DNA of 8,824 nt, taken from Planctomycetia bacterium. Its GTDB lineage: Bacteria > Planctomycetota > Phycisphaerae > Phycisphaerales > SM1A02. Each line of letters opens with the position of its first letter. Within the stretch, counting starts at the first letter, position 1. Below are positions 6,684-8,824 of the stretch, one piece after another. The stretch covers positions 1-8,824 of the forward strand of contig JAACEA010000082.1 in assembly GCA_009936695.1 (NCBI GenBank), read 5' to 3'. The notes below the pieces were generated by a model. The model was not told the DNA's origin. It saw only the letters and a program-made list of their open reading frames with translations, and searched no databases. The position numbers and the translations under genes were made by a program.

Positions 6684-7559
6684 ATGAAGATCGTTCACTT
6701 CCGACTCGCCGACGACCCCACCATTCGCTTCGGTGCGATGGCCGACGCCCGGCACCTGATCGATGGCACGGATCTCCTCGGTGATCCGGATCCTCGCCGC
6801 TTCGACCTCGGGGTCAACGATCGCTTCAACCTCGACCGAACGGTGCTCGATCGACTTCGAGACAGACTCGCGGAACCGGCGTCCCGTTCGCTCCGAACCG
6901 ATTCGGTCACCCTTCTCGCCCCCGTGCCGATGCCGGGCAAGGTCATCTGCATCGGATTGAACTACGCGGACCATGCCGCGGAGAGCGGGATGGAGCCCCC
7001 CGCTTCGCCGCTCGCGTTCTCGAAGTTCTCCTCGAACGTCGTCGGTCCCGGGGCGTTGGTACCGATGCCGCCCGGCGATTCGGAGACGGATTACGAGGCC
7101 GAACTCGCGGTGGTGATCGGACGGCGAGCGTGGCGGATCGACGAAGCGGACGCGATGTCCCACGTGCTGGGCTACGCCTGTGCGAACGATCTGAGCGCGC
7201 GAGCCTTCCAGTTCGCCGACGGGCAGTGGCAGCGAGGCAAGAGCTGCGAAGGGTTCTGCCCGGTCGGCCCGTTCATCGCGACCCGCGAGGAGATTCCGGA
7301 TCCGCACGACCTCGGGATCCGTCTCCGATTGAACGGTGAGACGGTCCAGGACTCATCGACGCGTCAGTTGATCTTCGGCATTCCCGAACTGATCGCTCAC
7401 CTCTCGGCGTTCGTCGCGCTCGAACCGGGCGACCTCATCCTCACCGGCACGCCGCCGGGCGTGGGCTTCGCGAAGGACCCGCCGGTCCATCTCGCGCCGG
7501 GCGATCGGATGGAGGTCGAGATCGACGGTCTTGGCGTGCTCGAGAACACCATGAGCTGA
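6684..7559 (+). CDS. Fumarylacetoacetate hydrolase (FAH) family protein
   Basis: A complete 291-residue protein, the normal size for the short bacterial FAH family. The ATG at 6684 is preferred because GGAGA precedes it and M-K-I-V-H-F is a typical N-terminus. A small N-terminal domain (1-80) leads into the catalytic FAH domain, which opens with K-V-I-C-I-G-L-N-Y-A-D-H, where His97 is a likely general base. The divalent-metal ligands are present: Glu138 and Glu140 in D-Y-E-A-E-L and Asp169 in C-A-N-D-L-S-A-R. Lys186 in R-G-K-S-C-E-G-F and the T-G-T-P-P-G-V-G loop at 254-261 complete the active site. Family members cleave or decarboxylate 2-oxo acids, for example acylpyruvases, oxaloacetate decarboxylases, 2-hydroxyhepta-dienedioate isomerases and ureidoglycolate lyase-like enzymes. 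The exact substrate cannot be read from the sequence. The gene stands alone on its strand, divergent from the hydrolase operon and converging on the peptidase gene. Confidence 0.93.
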   Translation: MKIVHFRLADDPTIRFGAMADARHLIDGTDLLGDPDPRRFDLGVNDRFNLDRTVLDRLRDRLAEPASRSLRTDSVTLLAPVPMPGKVICIGLNYADHAAESGMEPPASPLAFSKFSSNVVGPGALVPMPPGDSETDYEAELAVVIGRRAWRIDEADAMSHVLGYACANDLSARAFQFADGQWQRGKSCEGFCPVGPFIATREEIPDPHDLGIRLRLNGETVQDSSTRQLIFGIPELIAHLSAFVALEPGDLILTGTPPGVGFAKDPPVHLAPGDRMEVEIDGLGVLENTMS

Positions 7560-7578
7560 CGTGGAATCGGATTCGTGA

Positions 7579-8824
7579 TCAGTTCTCGATGACCTTTTCG
7601 CTCGCCTTCATCGTGACTGGGACGACGACCTCCTCACCGTCGCGGATGACCACCATCTCCACCACGTCCCCCGGCTGGTGTTCGCGAAGCCGCGTGACCA
7701 TGTCCATGACGTCGATCAGATCCTCGCCACCCCACGCGATGATCACGTCACCAGTGCGGAGACCCGCATCGCTGGCGCTGGTGTTGTCGCTCACGCCTTC
7801 GATGCGGACGCCGGGTTCGTCGCCGCCCCCCATGCCGGGTCGGATGCCGAGTCGGACCGGTGCGTATCCACGATCGTTGGCATCGCCGCCGCCCGGCGCG
7901 GCCCGTGGGCGCCCCGCCGGTTTCGCTCGGCCGTCGTCGAAGACGAGTTTCTCCGGGTCCGTGGCGAAGTGTTCCGCCACGTCGACCACGAGCTCCACCA
8001 CGGCCGCGGCACCGACCGGATTGACCGTCCAACCGTAGTCGCCGGGCTGGTGATAGACGTCGTGGGTGCCCGTGAAGAAGAACACGACGGGAATGCCCGC
8101 ACCGTAGAAGCTGGCGTGATCGCTCGGACTTCGTCCGTTCGGATCGGCGTTGATCGTCAGTCCGCTCTCGAGAAGGATGGGACGAAGATCATCGAGCATG
8201 CCTTCCGCGGTGCCGACGCCACCCACGACGAGGGTGTCGCTCCGCATGCGGCCGATCATGTCGAGATTGATCATGGCGTTGATCGAGCCGGCCGGAAGCG
8301 TCGGATTCGCGACGTAGTGACGTGACCCGTTCAGCCCCGACTCCTCACCCGTGAAGGCGATGAAGAGGATCGATCGCAGATTCGCGTCGGCGGCGGCTTC
8401 CTCGTATCGGCGACTCAGCAGCTCGCTTGCGATGATCACCCCGGCCGTGCCGCTCGCGTTGTCGTCTGCGCCCGGATGCAGTCGACCGCGGTTGGTGGGC
8501 ATCGCCCCGAAGGTTCCGAATCCGACATGATCGTAGTGGCCGCCGATCACGATCCACTCGTCCGCCAGTGCACCGCGGCCCCGAAGCACGCCGCCGATGT
8601 TCGCGGTTCGATTCATGCCTCCGTCGATCGCGGTGGCGAGCCGAACCTCCTGCTTCGATTCGAAGAGAATGCAACCATGGGCACCGGCATCCGCGATGCC
8701 ACGAAGCGTGCGCAGATCACGCCCATCCGGATCCGCGGTCGAAAGCAGTCGGTCCGCGACCTCCGGGGTCACCTGCACGACGGGGATGTCGAGCTCATCA
8801 CCCGCCCGGCTGGCGGCGACGTCC
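7579..8824 (-). CDS. M28-family zinc peptidase with C-terminal PDZ domain (5' partial)
   Basis: The frame is open from the right edge to TGA at 7579-7581, so the N-terminus is missing; about 415 residues are visible. The upstream codons read I-P-V-V-Q-V-T-P-E-V, the usual end of a PA domain, so the GTG at 8778 is internal. Counting from that GTG as residue 1, the M28 domain has its expected metal and catalytic set: His81 and Asp83 in G-G-H-Y-D-H, Asp105-Asp106 in G-A-D-D-N-A-S-G, Glu145-Glu146 in T-G-E-E-S-G-L, Asp173 in N-L-D-M-I-G, and His243 in D-V-Y-H-Q-P-G. A Gly/Pro/Ala-rich linker follows at about 285-300, then a PDZ domain at about 305-390 with the A-G-L-R-T-G-D-V-I element. M28 enzymes of this type are aminopeptidases or carboxypeptidases, usually exported. 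A signal peptide would lie outside the window. The gene converges on the FAH gene with 19 bases between stops. Confidence 0.93.
   Translation of the reverse strand, partial: DVAASRAGDELDIPVVQVTPEVADRLLSTADPDGRDLRTLRGIADAGAHGCILFESKQEVRLATAIDGGMNRTANIGGVLRGRGALADEWIVIGGHYDHVGFGTFGAMPTNRGRLHPGADDNASGTAGVIIASELLSRRYEEAAADANLRSILFIAFTGEESGLNGSRHYVANPTLPAGSINAMINLDMIGRMRSDTLVVGGVGTAEGMLDDLRPILLESGLTINADPNGRSPSDHASFYGAGIPVVFFFTGTHDVYHQPGDYGWTVNPVGAAAVVELVVDVAEHFATDPEKLVFDDGRAKPAGRPRAAPGGGDANDRGYAPVRLGIRPGMGGGDEPGVRIEGVSDNTSASDAGLRTGDVIIAWGGEDLIDVMDMVTRLREHQPGDVVEMVVIRDGEEVVVPVTMKASEKVIEN

Noticed and set aside
6441..7307. 288-codon minus-strand open frame antisense to the FAH gene
   Set aside because: The plus strand carries the complete FAH metal ligands and catalytic motifs. 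The antisense translation is Arg-rich and featureless.
7564..7574. GAATC-G-GATTC palindrome between the convergent FAH and M28 stops, considered as a terminator
   Set aside because: A one-base loop cannot form a stable hairpin, the stem is only five pairs, and there is no T-run.

Overview
The window is a compact, GC-rich bacterial chromosome segment with six protein-coding genes and almost no spacer. Codon choice is uniform throughout: CGA/CGC Arg, TCG Ser, GAT and ATC are frequent, and the tetramer GATC is very dense. The large AlkP-superfamily/TPR protein (start motif V-I-G-W-D-A-A-D-W, then L-S-P-T-L-W-T-S-I) resembles proteins I associate with Planctomycetota. A planctomycete, perhaps of the Phycisphaerae type, is my best guess. 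It is an inference from protein style and not a phylogenetic result. No rRNA, tRNA, CRISPR array, insertion sequence or phage gene is visible.

Layout, left to right. (1) Positions 1-1809, plus strand: the end of a lactate-utilisation operon, with lutB (5' end cut off by the window) overlapping lutC by 11 bases. lutA would be expected just upstream. (2) Positions 1824-6472, minus strand: a two-gene operon joined by an ATGA stop/start overlap. The promoter-proximal gene encodes a 1010-residue fusion of a COG3379-like AlkP-superfamily hydrolase, a TPR region split by an acidic linker, and a C-terminal P-loop sulfotransferase-like domain. The distal gene encodes a 539-residue protein that I read as a degenerate paralog of the first protein's hydrolase plus TPR part, with nucleophile and metal ligands replaced. 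It converges on lutC with 14 bases between stop codons. (3) Positions 6473-6683: a 211-base divergent control region holding a perfect 7-bp dyad, a TTGACA hexamer, and three copies of ATGCAAGC, two of which are part of an 11-bp inverted pair. (4) Positions 6684-7559, plus strand: a complete fumarylacetoacetate-hydrolase-family enzyme. (5) Positions 7579-8824, minus strand: an M28 zinc peptidase with a C-terminal PDZ domain, 5' end beyond the window, converging on the FAH gene with 19 bases between stops.

The lut genes, the FAH enzyme and the M28 peptidase are ordinary catabolic or housekeeping functions. The unusual part is the minus-strand pair: a predicted cytoplasmic protein combining an ester hydrolase and a sulfotransferase-like domain, apparently co-translated with a catalytically dead relative of the hydrolase. 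This suggests a two-subunit complex with an active and a pseudoenzyme partner. Its substrate cannot be read from the sequence.
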